Source: Rhodocyclaceae bacterium UBA2250 (GTDB lineage Bacteria > Pseudomonadota > Gammaproteobacteria > Burkholderiales > Rhodocyclaceae). Taken from it: DNA of 52,875 nucleotides. Positions 40,275 to 48,638 of this stretch are shown piece by piece. Location of the stretch: positions 1 to 52,875 of the forward strand of contig DDXW01000016.1 in the NCBI GenBank assembly GCA_002347285.1, written 5' to 3'. The notes under the pieces are model-generated. The model did no database searches. It worked only from the letters and a program-made list of their open reading frames with translations, and was not told the DNA's origin. Made by a program: the position numbers and the translations under genes. The stretch's first letter is position 1; the number at the start of each line of letters is the position of its first letter.

Positions 40275-41000
40275 CTAGAGGAAGCGGCGCGCCGAGCCGA
40301 CGATCGCGTCGAAGAACAGCTCGGCGTTTTCCTGCGCGCCGATGGAGGCGAGCGGGTGGTCGCAGGTCGAGAAGATCGCGGCGTTGGCGCGCTCGTCGAA
40401 GGCGTAGCTGCCCTTGATCGCGCGGTTGTCGGCGGTCACCGCGTCGAAGGTCAGCGTGTGCTTGCCGTTCAGGCGCTGGACGCTGACGCTGCGGATCTGG
40501 CTTTTCGCGTCGGTGTAGGTCTGCAGCCAGGAGTCGATCAGGCTGCGGTAGCCGTGCCCGTGGCGCGGCACGCCGACCACGTCGGGCGCGGTGGCGTAGG
40601 CCTGGCACCGCACGTCGTCCGGCAGCTTCACGGTCGTCTTCAGGCCGGTGTCCTCCTGGACCCGCACCACATGGCTGTTGAGATCGGGGCGGAACAGCAC
40701 GCCGGAACGCGATTGCAGCAGGTTCTGGTCGCGCGGCGTGATCAGTTCGAAGGGGCCGAGCGAACGGCCGCTGGCGACGGCGCGATGAATCTTCGTCTTG
40801 CAGAGGGCGACGTTTTCCGGCGTGCCGAATTTGGCGCAGGCGCGATTCCATTCGGAAACGGAAAACAGCCGACCGCCGGACGACGCCGGCGTCGCGGCGT
40901 GCGCCAGGGCGAGATGGCCGGCCAGCACGACGCAGGCGGCCAACGCGCGGACCGGGGAGGCGGAAAGGAATAGGGAAGGCAGGGCAGTCGCTGGTTTCAT
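40275..41000 (-). CDS. Exported protein of unknown function
   Basis: A 241-residue protein with a signal peptide (about 1-36, ending AHA). The mature part has cysteines in WNRACAKFG, ALCKTK, VRCQAY and STCDHP, which could form two disulfides in the periplasm. I do not recognise a family. It lies upstream of the CHAT gene in the same orientation but separated by the 89-bp repeat, so it may or may not belong to that module. ATG 41000 was chosen because the signal peptide begins there. Confidence 0.65.
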   Translation of the reverse strand: MKPATALPSLFLSASPVRALAACVVLAGHLALAHAATPASSGGRLFSVSEWNRACAKFGTPENVALCKTKIHRAVASGRSLGPFELITPRDQNLLQSRSGVLFRPDLNSHVVRVQEDTGLKTTVKLPDDVRCQAYATAPDVVGVPRHGHGYRSLIDSWLQTYTDAKSQIRSVSVQRLNGKHTLTFDAVTADNRAIKGSYAFDERANAAIFSTCDHPLASIGAQENAELFFDAIVGSARRFL

Positions 41001-41122
41001 GCGGGTGCGGGCTCGAAAGGGATTGTTTGGCAACGCTTTTAGTTTAACAGCCGAGGTCCTGACGATCCGGCGAGGAAAGGCAGAAACTTCGCCCAGTTGT
41101 CGCTATCGCTGTTGCGCCGCGC

Positions 41123-41150
41123 AAACCCGGCGCCGGCGCGGGGGCGCCGG
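41123..41150 (+). repeat. Dispersed G-rich repeat, copy 16 (degenerate)
   Basis: It begins AAACCCGGCGC as in copies 9-11, then has extra bases in the G-rich half. It lies in the 216-base gap between divergent genes. Likely but not certain. Confidence 0.4.
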
Positions 41151-41188
41151 AACCTCGCAACGGCGCGGATTTGGCGGTTCGCCGCGGT

Positions 41189-41194
41189 TATACT
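41189..41194 (+). promoter_or_regulatory. Candidate -10 box of the kinase operon
   Basis: TATACT (5/6) lies 22 bases before the hybrid kinase ATG. A -35 is not clear. The rest of the 41001-41216 gap holds repeat copy 16 and nothing else I recognise. Confidence 0.3.
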
Positions 41195-41216
41195 GGCCGC
41201 GCAACGCCGATTACGA

Positions 41217-43952
41217 ATGAATACCAAAGCCCTGCATGTGATCGCCCTCGGCCGGTTCGCGGAACCGGTGCCGCCGCTGTCGTATCGGCTGGCGCAACTC
41301 GGCGTGGTGCCGCAGATGTGCGACAGCCTCGATTATCTGCCGGGGCGGCTCGAGGGCCACGAGATCCTGCTCACCGACCTGGACTGGCTGCGCAGCCTGG
41401 CGCCGGCCGTGCGCACCGATCTGGCCCGCCGCGCGGCGACGGCCGCCGGCTGGATCGTGCTCACGGGCAGCGACGCCTCGTTCAAGGAGCAGGTGGATTG
41501 GCTGCGCGGCGGCGTGAAGCACTTCTTCCGCAGGCCGCTCGACCCGGAGCGGCTGGCGACGCTGATCGAGGACATCCACGACCGCCGCGCCGGACCGCCG
41601 GTGCGCGTGATCCTGCTCGACGACGAGGAGAGCGCGCTCGCCTATTACGGCGCGGCGCTGCGGCAGGCCGGCGTCGTCGTCGAGGCGACGCAGGATCCGT
41701 TGATCGTGCTCGACATCCTCGCCGAGTTCAAGCCGGATCTGCTGCTGGTCGATATCGAGATGCCCGGCTGCCGCGGCCCGGAGCTGGTCGCGGTGGTGCG
41801 CCAGCGCGCCGAATACGCCCAGCTGCCGGTGCTGTTCCTCACGGCGATGGAAGGCATGAACGACCTGCTGCTCGCGCGCCAGGCGGCCGCCGAGGACTTC
41901 CTGCCGAAGCCGGTAGCGCCCGAGCTGCTGCTCGCCGCGGTGCAGTCGCAGGCCTGGCGCTACCGCGCGCGCCGCCGCGCCGAGGCGCAGCTGCGGCGGC
42001 AGGAAGCGCGCGTGGTCCATCGCCTCGAGCAATTGCGCCTGGCCGTCGACGAGCATGCGATCGTCAGCGTCACCGACGCCAAGGGCAACATCGTGCGCGT
42101 CAACGACAAGTTCTGCGCGATCAGCGGCTATCGCCGCGAGCAGCTGCTGGGGCAGAACCAGCGCATCGTCAAGTCCGGCGTCCACTCGCCCGAGTTCTAC
42201 GGCGGGATGTGGCGGACCCTGGCGGAAGGCCACATCTGGCGCGGCGAGTTGTGCAACCAGCGCAAGGACGGCAGTCGCTACTGGGTCGAGGCGACGATCG
42301 TGCCCTTCTACTACGGCAGCGACAAGCCGCGGCAGTACATCTCGATCCTCACCGACATCACGCCGCTCAAGGAACGCGAGGTGGCGCTGAGCATCAGCGA
42401 CGAGCGGCTGCGGCGCAGCCAGGAGTTCGCCAACATCGGCACCTGGGACTGGAACCTCCGCACCGGCGAGCTCTACTGGTCGGAACACATCCCGGTGCTG
42501 TTCGGCCACCCAAGCGGCGGCCTGGCGACCAGCTACGAGAACTTCATCCAGGCCGTCCACCCCGACGACCGGCAGGCGGTCAACGCGGCGGTGCAGGCGA
42601 GCGTCGAGCGCGACATTCCCTACGATATCGAGCATCGCGCGGTCTGGCCGGACGGCACGGTGCGCTGGCTGGAGGAGAAGGGCGCCGTGGTGCGCGACGC
42701 GGCGGGCCAGCCGCGCAACATGCTCGGCGTGGTGATCGACATCCACGAGCGCAAACAAGCGGAGGAGGAACTGGCCAAGGCCCGCGACGAAGCCGAGCGC
42801 GCCAACCGTGCCAAGTCCGATTTTCTGTCGAGCATGAGTCACGAGCTGAGGACGCCGCTGAACGCGATCATCGGTTTTTCGCAGATGCTGGAGTACGACG
42901 GGGGATTGGGGGCGGACCAGCTGGACAACGTGCACGAGATACTCAAGGCGGGGCGGCACCTGCTGGAACTGATCAACGAAGTGCTGGACCTGGCGAAGAT
43001 CGAAGCGGGGCGGGTGGACCTGTCGCTCGAAGCGGTGGCGCTGGCGCCGCTGTACGAAGACTGCCGGCAACTGATCCAGCCGCTGGCGGCGCAGCGGAGC
43101 ATCCGGCTGGCCGTCGCGGCGGACGCCGAAGCCGTGTTCGCCGACCGGACGCGGCTCAAGCAAGTGCTGCTCAACCTGCTGTCGAACGCCGTCAAATACA
43201 ACCGGGACGGCGGAGACATCCGGCTGACCGTCGAAGCGGCGCAAGACGCGCGGTGCTGGCGGCTGGTCGTCGCCGACAGCGGGCCGGGCATCGCGGCGGA
43301 GAAGCAACAGGAACTGTTCCAGCCGTTCAACCGGCTCGGCGCCGAATACAGCGACATCGAAGGCACGGGGATCGGACTGACCATCAGCCGGCGGCTGATC
43401 GACATGATGGGCGGCGAGATCGGGGTGGACAGCGAAGTCGGGGTCGGCAGCCGGTTCTGGATCGAACTGCCGCGCGAGACGGCGGCGGCGGAGCGGGCGG
43501 CCGAAGAGAAACCCGGCGCTGGCGGGGCGGCGGCGGAAAAGGTCGAAGCGGGCGAAGCGGCGGAAGTGCACACGGTGCTGTGCATCGACGACAACCCGGT
43601 GAACCTGAAGCTGATCGCGCAGATTCTCGGGCTGCGGCGGCACATCCACCTGCTGACGGCGCACACGTCGGAACTGGGGATCGAGCTGGCGCTGACGCGG
43701 CGGCCGGAACTGATCCTGCTGGACATCAACATGCCGGGGCTGGACGGCTACCAGGTGCTGGAAGTGTTCAAGGCGGACGCGCGGCTGAAGACGATCCCGG
43801 TGATCGCGGTGACGGCGAACGCGCTGCCGCGCGACGTCGAGCGCGGCCTCGCCGCCGGCTTCGCCGACTATCTGACCAAGCCCTTGGACGTCGGGCGTTT
43901 CATCGCTACCATAGATACCTGCCTGCAGGGCAAAAAGGGAGGTGCTGCATGA
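41217..43952 (+). CDS. Hybrid histidine kinase with two PAS and two receiver domains
   Basis: A 911-residue cytoplasmic kinase. Order: N-terminal receiver-like part without phosphoacceptor (about 1-120), receiver with Asp179 in LLLVDIEMPG, PAS about 275-385, PAS about 395-515, HisKA with His542 in SMSHELRTPL, HATPase with NLLSNAVKY, DSGPGI and GTGIGLT, a linker with KPGAGGAAAEK (repeat copy 11), and a C-terminal receiver with Asp near 836 in LILLDINMPG. There is no transmembrane segment. The HisKA-to-receiver stretch (about 42840-43820) uses cgg, ggg and gaa codons where flanking DNA uses cgc, ggc and gag, a sign of a mosaic gene. It overlaps the HD-GYP gene (ATGA), its likely output. ATG 41217 fits the -10 at 41189; an upstream ATG at 41097 is unlikely. 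Confidence 0.88.
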   Translation: MNTKALHVIALGRFAEPVPPLSYRLAQLGVVPQMCDSLDYLPGRLEGHEILLTDLDWLRSLAPAVRTDLARRAATAAGWIVLTGSDASFKEQVDWLRGGVKHFFRRPLDPERLATLIEDIHDRRAGPPVRVILLDDEESALAYYGAALRQAGVVVEATQDPLIVLDILAEFKPDLLLVDIEMPGCRGPELVAVVRQRAEYAQLPVLFLTAMEGMNDLLLARQAAAEDFLPKPVAPELLLAAVQSQAWRYRARRRAEAQLRRQEARVVHRLEQLRLAVDEHAIVSVTDAKGNIVRVNDKFCAISGYRREQLLGQNQRIVKSGVHSPEFYGGMWRTLAEGHIWRGELCNQRKDGSRYWVEATIVPFYYGSDKPRQYISILTDITPLKEREVALSISDERLRRSQEFANIGTWDWNLRTGELYWSEHIPVLFGHPSGGLATSYENFIQAVHPDDRQAVNAAVQASVERDIPYDIEHRAVWPDGTVRWLEEKGAVVRDAAGQPRNMLGVVIDIHERKQAEEELAKARDEAERANRAKSDFLSSMSHELRTPLNAIIGFSQMLEYDGGLGADQLDNVHEILKAGRHLLELINEVLDLAKIEAGRVDLSLEAVALAPLYEDCRQLIQPLAAQRSIRLAVAADAEAVFADRTRLKQVLLNLLSNAVKYNRDGGDIRLTVEAAQDARCWRLVVADSGPGIAAEKQQELFQPFNRLGAEYSDIEGTGIGLTISRRLIDMMGGEIGVDSEVGVGSRFWIELPRETAAAERAAEEKPGAGGAAAEKVEAGEAAEVHTVLCIDDNPVNLKLIAQILGLRRHIHLLTAHTSELGIELALTRRPELILLDINMPGLDGYQVLEVFKADARLKTIPVIAVTANALPRDVERGLAAGFADYLTKPLDVGRFIATIDTCLQGKKGGAA
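43509..43533 (+). repeat. Dispersed G-rich repeat, copy 11 (exact)
   Basis: A full match (AAACC variant) in the linker between HATPase and receiver domains of the hybrid kinase, giving K-P-G-A-G-G-A-A. Confidence 0.75.
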
Positions 43953-45016
43953 CCGAGGGAATCGACAGCCAGACCCGCATCCTGATCGTCGACGACGAGC
44001 CGGCCAACCTCAAGCTGCTCGACAAGATGCTCAGCACCCAGGGCTACGGGCAGCGCATCCTCGTGCAGGACCCGCGCGAGACGCTCGACCGCTACCGCGA
44101 AGCGCCCACCGACCTGATCCTGCTCGACATCAACATGCCGCATCTGGACGGCTTCCAGGTGATGGAGCAGCTCAAGGCGCTCGACGATCCGCTGCTGCCG
44201 CCGATCGTGATCCTTACCGCGCAGCACGGCAAGGATTTCCTGCTGCGCGCGCTGGCCGCCGGCGCGCGCGATTTCATCACCAAGCCGTTCGACCGCAACG
44301 AGCTGCTGATGCGGGTGCGCAACCTGCTCGACGCGCAGTTGGCGCACCGCCTGGTGCATGACCAGAAGGCGGTACTCGAGGAGATGGTGCGCCAGCGCAC
44401 GCAGGAGCTCAACGACACGCGCCTGCAGGTGATCCGCCGCCTCGGCCGCGCGGCCGAGTTCCGCGACAACGAGACCGGCCTGCACATCATCCGCATGAGC
44501 AAGACCTCGGCGCTGCTCGCCCACAGCCTCGGCTGGGGCGAGGCCGAGTGCGAGCTGATGCTCAACGCCAGCCCGATGCACGACATCGGCAAGATCGGCA
44601 TACCCGACAACATCCTGCTCAAGCCGGGCAAGCTCGAGCCGCACGAATGGGAAGTGATGAAGACCCACGCCGCGATTGGCGCCGAACTGCTGGCCGGCGA
44701 CGATTCGGCGCTGCTGCGCATGGCCAAGGAAATCGCCCTGGCGCACCACGAGAAATGGGACGGCAGCGGCTATCCCAACGGCCTGGCCGGCCCGGCCATT
44801 CCCCAGTCGGGCCGCATCGTCGCGCTCGCCGACGTCTTCGATGCGCTGACCTCGAGTCGTCCCTACAAAAGGGCCTGGCCGGTCGATGACGCGGTGGCGT
44901 ACATCCGCGACAACAGCGGCAAGCACTTCGACCCGGCGGTGGTCGCGCACTTCGAGAGCTGCCTGCCCGAGATCCTCGCGATCCGCGACAACTTCGCCGA
45001 GCCGGCCGACCGCTAG
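43949..45016 (+). CDS. HD-GYP response regulator, c-di-GMP phosphodiesterase
   Basis: A 355-residue two-domain regulator. The receiver domain (about 8-125) has DDEPANL and phosphoacceptor Asp in LILLDINMPHLDG near 57. The HD-GYP domain (about 165-350) has MHDIGKIGIP, HHEKWDGSGYP and ADVFDALTS, so the metal site and GYP motif are complete and activity is expected. It hydrolyses c-di-GMP in the cytoplasm, presumably on a signal from the coupled hybrid kinase. Confidence 0.92.
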   Translation: MTEGIDSQTRILIVDDEPANLKLLDKMLSTQGYGQRILVQDPRETLDRYREAPTDLILLDINMPHLDGFQVMEQLKALDDPLLPPIVILTAQHGKDFLLRALAAGARDFITKPFDRNELLMRVRNLLDAQLAHRLVHDQKAVLEEMVRQRTQELNDTRLQVIRRLGRAAEFRDNETGLHIIRMSKTSALLAHSLGWGEAECELMLNASPMHDIGKIGIPDNILLKPGKLEPHEWEVMKTHAAIGAELLAGDDSALLRMAKEIALAHHEKWDGSGYPNGLAGPAIPQSGRIVALADVFDALTSSRPYKRAWPVDDAVAYIRDNSGKHFDPAVVAHFESCLPEILAIRDNFAEPADR

Positions 45017-45029
45017 CCGCCAGGCCGCG

Positions 45030-45054
45030 AAACTCGGCGCTGGCGGGGCGGCTG
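45030..45054 (+). repeat. Dispersed G-rich repeat, copy 12
   Basis: One mismatch. It fills the 39-base gap between the convergent HD-GYP and chemoreceptor stops, one base from the latter. Confidence 0.75.
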
Positions 45055-45055
45055 C

Positions 45056-46705
45056 TCAGGTTCGGAAATCGGCGATCGCCTTGGCAAGCGTGTCCGAAGC
45101 GTTGCGCAGCTGACCGGCCGAGTCGCTCATGTAGCGGGCCGATTCGCTGGTTTCCTCGGCGGACTGGGAGATGCGCTCCATGTTCTTGGCGATTTCGGTG
45201 CTGGCGGTTTTCTGCTCGTTCACCGACCAGGCAATCTCATCGACCCCCTTGCCCGCCTGCTCGACCGAATCGCGGGCGTTCTTCAGCGTGCCCTCGACTT
45301 CCCCGGCCAGGCTGGAGCTGACCTCGACCGAACGCAGGCCGGCATCGACAGCCGAGCGCACCTGATTCGTCTGCACGATGATGCTGCGCGCCACGCCGTC
45401 GATCTCGGCAGCCGAGCTCGCGGATTTCTCGGCCAGCTTGCGTACCTCGTCGGCGACGACGGCGAAACCGCGTCCCTGCTCGCCGGCGCGGGCTGCCTCG
45501 ATCGCGGCGTTGAGCGCCAGCAGGTTGGTCTGGTCGGCGATGTCGCGCACCTCCTGGGTCATGCCGGTGATGGCGCTGGTGCTGTTGACGAATTCTTCGA
45601 CGGTGCGGGCGATCTGGCCGACCGTGGCGCCGATGCTGTGGATCTCCTCGACCAGCTCGCTCACCTTGCGATGCCCTTCCTGACTGTTGGTGACGCTGTC
45701 CGAGGACTTCTGCCGGACATCGGTGGCGGTGTCGGCCACGGTGGCGATCGAGACCGTCAGCTCCTCGATCGCGGCCGCGTTGCTAGCCACCGACTGTGAT
45801 TGCTCCTGTGCCGTGGTGTGCAGGATGTCCGCCGTCTTGGCGACTTCGCCGGCCGTCTGATTGACGGATTGCGCCGACGCGGCGACCTGCCCGACGAGCG
45901 CGTGCATCTTGGCGACCATGCTGTTGAAGGCGTCGGCCATCTTGCCGATTTCGTCACGCTGGGCGAGCGCGGCGCGGTGCGTCAGGTCGTTGGTCGTGGC
46001 GATGGCCGCCATCGTCTGTTCGAGCTGGGTGACGGGACGCGTGATCGAGCGGATGATGATCCAGGCCAGGAAGGCGAGCACGGCGACGGCACCTAGCAGG
46101 AACAAGCCGAGGCCGAGCCGCACGGCGGAATAGGTCGCCTGGGCTGCCGCCACCTCCTCGGCCGCGATGTCTTCGGCCATCTTTTGAATTTCGCCGACCA
46201 GCTTGTCGATGCGCTCCGTCGGCGCGCGGTCGATGCCCTTGACCAGCTTGTCGACCACGGCGGCCGGATCTGCCTGGCTGCGGTCATAAGCCTTGAGCGC
46301 TTCGAGATAGGTGGGCGCGAGCTTGGCGAACACCTCCAGGACATCATCGATCTTGAGGCGATCGGCCACGCCCAGTTCCTGCGCGATCCCCTTGAGCTTG
46401 AGCAGATCGACCGTCACCTGCTTGCCTTCCTTCTCGAAGCCTTTGACGTACTTGTCGAAGCTCTCCGGATCCTTGCCGCGCAACAGGATGTTCTTCCATT
46501 CCTGCACCTGGATCTTGAAACTGACCTGCGCGCTGCGCGCCATGTCGACCGCCGCGGTCAGCTTGCCATATCTGTTGCTGGCGCTCACCAGTTGCTGATT
46601 CAGCCGGCTCGCCTGATAGAGGGAAAAGCCGCCGGCCAGCAGCAGCGCGAGGACGGCGCAGGCGGCAAGAAGGCTGAGTTTGGCGCTGACGCTGAGGTTC
46701 TGCAT
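45056..46705 (-). CDS. Methyl-accepting chemotaxis protein
   Basis: A 549-residue chemoreceptor. Helices at about 8-30 and 195-218 enclose a helical periplasmic sensor (four-helix-bundle type, with EWKNILLRGKD near 70). HAMP covers about 218-270 and the signalling hairpin tip is DIADQTNLLALNAAIEAARA near 380. The ligand is not indicated. It may feed a CheA pathway elsewhere. GAGAGAGCG lies before the ATG. A palindrome at 46729-46745 in its upstream region could be an operator. Confidence 0.92.
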   Translation of the reverse strand: MQNLSVSAKLSLLAACAVLALLLAGGFSLYQASRLNQQLVSASNRYGKLTAAVDMARSAQVSFKIQVQEWKNILLRGKDPESFDKYVKGFEKEGKQVTVDLLKLKGIAQELGVADRLKIDDVLEVFAKLAPTYLEALKAYDRSQADPAAVVDKLVKGIDRAPTERIDKLVGEIQKMAEDIAAEEVAAAQATYSAVRLGLGLFLLGAVAVLAFLAWIIIRSITRPVTQLEQTMAAIATTNDLTHRAALAQRDEIGKMADAFNSMVAKMHALVGQVAASAQSVNQTAGEVAKTADILHTTAQEQSQSVASNAAAIEELTVSIATVADTATDVRQKSSDSVTNSQEGHRKVSELVEEIHSIGATVGQIARTVEEFVNSTSAITGMTQEVRDIADQTNLLALNAAIEAARAGEQGRGFAVVADEVRKLAEKSASSAAEIDGVARSIIVQTNQVRSAVDAGLRSVEVSSSLAGEVEGTLKNARDSVEQAGKGVDEIAWSVNEQKTASTEIAKNMERISQSAEETSESARYMSDSAGQLRNASDTLAKAIADFRT

Positions 46706-46728
46706 GGCGATCGCTCTCTCTATTGTTG

Positions 46729-46745
46729 GTCACAAAGCGTGTGAC
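46729..46745. promoter_or_regulatory. Palindrome upstream of the chemoreceptor gene
   Basis: GTCACA-AAGCG-TGTGAC is a perfect 6-bp inverted repeat with five-base spacer, 24 bases upstream of the ATG. It could be an operator for a dimeric regulator; no known site is matched exactly. The remaining 46746-46852 stretch holds repeat copy 13 and nothing else I recognise. Confidence 0.35.
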
Positions 46746-46822
46746 GTTAGCACCAATAAAAGTCATCAGCGAGGTGTTGCCGCATTCTGGCACCAAGACC
46801 GCAGGCTGTTGTTGCAGCGAAG

Positions 46823-46847
46823 ATACTCGGTGCCGGCGGGGCGGCGC
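46823..46847 (+). repeat. Dispersed G-rich repeat, copy 13 (degenerate)
   Basis: Four mismatches; it ends five bases before the namZ stop codon region, again at a gene 3' end. Confidence 0.55.
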
Positions 46848-46852
46848 CTAGC

Positions 46853-48058
46853 TCAGTACAGCCGGCATGCCCGGCTTTCCTCACGCCAGGCTGCTTCGTC
46901 CTGACGTGCCGGCGCATCGAGGTCGGCAAGTGTCGCGGCGGGATCGTCGACCCATTCGCGCAGCAGGGGGCCGCCGTTGATCAGGTCGATGGCGAGGCGG
47001 TCGCGCTCGTACTCGTAGGGGAAGTCGCGCCACAGCGGATAGTCGGGGCGCAGGCGGCGCAGCGCCTTGAAGGCGAGCGCCATCAGCCGCCAGGGCTTGA
47101 AGGCGGCGTGGTCGTAGTGGGCCGGATCCTCGACATGAATCTGGATCCCTTGGCAGAGTTGGCCGGCATGCTTGTGGAAGGTCGGCTCGAACCAGCAGGG
47201 GCGCAGTTTGCAGCCTGCGAGCCAGTCCGGCGCGAGTTGGTCCATTTCCGCGAACAGCGCCGGTGCGTCGATATCGGGTGCGCCGAACAGTTCGAGCGGC
47301 CGCGTGGTGCCGCGTCCTTCAGAGAGCGTCGTGCCCTCGAGCATCACCGTGCCGGCGTAGCAGCGCGCCATCGATAGGTTGGGCGCGTTCGGGCTCGGGT
47401 TGATCCACGTCCGTTCGAGCAGCGGCCAGCCGTGGCCTGGGATGGCGTCGGGCCGCCATCCCTCCATCTTCACCACTTCGCATTCGACGTCGAGCTTGAG
47501 AGTGGCGACGAACCAGCGCGCCATCTCGCCGAGCGTCAGGCCGTGGCGCATCGGCAGCGGGCCGGCGCCGACGAAGCTCTCCCAGCCGGGGCGCAGCGTC
47601 AGGCCTTCGACCGGCCGGCCGGCGGGATTCGGGCGGTCGAGCACCCACACCGCCTTGCGGTGCAGGGCGGCGGCTTCGAGCACGTAGCGCAGCGTGGTGA
47701 GGAAGGTGTAGATGCGGCAACCGAGGTCCTGCAGGTCGACCAGCAGCACGTCGAACGTGTCGAGCATCGCGGCGGTCGGCCGCCGCACCTCGCCGTAGAG
47801 GCTGAAGACGGGAATGCGGTGCGCCGGGTCGACGAAGTCGGGCGACTCGACCATGTTGTCCTGCTTGTCGCCGCGCAGCCCGTGCTGCGGGCCGAAGGCC
47901 GCCGTCAGCCTGATGTCTTGCAGCGCCGCCAGCGCGTCGAGGCTGTGCGTCAGGTCGCGCGTGGTCGAGGCCGGATGGGCGAGCAGCGCGATCCTGCGGC
48001 CAACGAGCGGCCGGCGTAAAGCTGGTTCGGAGAGCAGTCTGTCGAGGCCGAAGAGCAT
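46853..48058 (-). CDS. namZ: Exo-beta-N-acetylmuramidase NamZ-like (DUF1343)
   Basis: A 401-residue DUF1343 protein. Family segments are LLAHPAST near 27, FGPQHGLRGDKQDN near 55, SLYGEVRRPT near 87, VDLQDLGCRIYTF near 107, LDRPNPAGR near 140 and EGTTLSEGRGTTRP near 243. NamZ of Bacillus removes terminal MurNAc from peptidoglycan fragments, so a wall-recycling role is likely. No signal peptide is visible, so it would act in the cytoplasm. It ends an apparent operon running from 52392. Confidence 0.88.
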   Translation of the reverse strand: MLFGLDRLLSEPALRRPLVGRRIALLAHPASTTRDLTHSLDALAALQDIRLTAAFGPQHGLRGDKQDNMVESPDFVDPAHRIPVFSLYGEVRRPTAAMLDTFDVLLVDLQDLGCRIYTFLTTLRYVLEAAALHRKAVWVLDRPNPAGRPVEGLTLRPGWESFVGAGPLPMRHGLTLGEMARWFVATLKLDVECEVVKMEGWRPDAIPGHGWPLLERTWINPSPNAPNLSMARCYAGTVMLEGTTLSEGRGTTRPLELFGAPDIDAPALFAEMDQLAPDWLAGCKLRPCWFEPTFHKHAGQLCQGIQIHVEDPAHYDHAAFKPWRLMALAFKALRRLRPDYPLWRDFPYEYERDRLAIDLINGGPLLREWVDDPAATLADLDAPARQDEAAWREESRACRLY

Positions 48059-48067
48059 GACGCGATT

Positions 48068-48631
48068 CTAGCGGCGCGGACGCAGGCCGCCGTGACCGAG
48101 CGCCAGCAGGAAGCCGCCGCGATGGAAGTCCGGCTTGCCAGGCGGGTGGGCGAGCGCCCAGTAGCCGTGCTGGCCGCCTGCGGCCTCCAGCACGGCGGAG
48201 AGCGCGAGCCGCAGCGCGGGACCGGCGGGCAGGGCGGCGCGCGGCAGCGTGACCTCGAGGCGCAGCCGGTCTTCCGTGCGCTGCGTGCGCAGTATCGGCG
48301 CCGGGCAATCGGGATGGCCGGGCGCGCGCTGACGGACGTCGTGGAAGTCATAGACCGCCCACTGGCCGGAGAACGAGAAGTTGAACTCGCGGTAGCCGGT
48401 CTCGCCGGCGGGACCGGCGAACAGCTCGCAGCAGGTGGTCTGCCAGAGCGCGTCGGCCGGCGCCGGGGCATGCGGCGTCGGCACGCGCAGGTCGAGGTTG
48501 AGGCCGCGGATCGCGTAGTCGACGTGCAGTGCGCCGTCGGCCCGGAGCGACAAGGTCACGTCGATGCGCTGGTGGAGGCGTGGCGGATTCGTCCGATGCG
48601 CCGCGAGCGCGACGTGGATCGATTGCGTCAT
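48068..48631 (-). CDS. DOMON-like domain protein
   Basis: A 187-residue beta-rich protein resembling the type-9 carbohydrate-binding/DOMON-like family (CCELFAG near 67, REFNFSFSGQWAVYDF near 81, HRGGFLLALGHGG at the end). No signal peptide is present and no haem ligand pair is obvious. It lies nine bases before namZ and seven bases after the FAH-family gene. Function unknown. Confidence 0.75.
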   Translation of the reverse strand: MTQSIHVALAAHRTNPPRLHQRIDVTLSLRADGALHVDYAIRGLNLDLRVPTPHAPAPADALWQTTCCELFAGPAGETGYREFNFSFSGQWAVYDFHDVRQRAPGHPDCPAPILRTQRTEDRLRLEVTLPRAALPAGPALRLALSAVLEAAGGQHGYWALAHPPGKPDFHRGGFLLALGHGGLRPRR

Positions 48632-48638
48632 GCGGCGC

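Noticed and set aside
41097..41216. N-terminal extension of the hybrid kinase
   Set aside because: It would run through the likely -10 box and a degenerate repeat copy; the ATG at 41217 is better placed.
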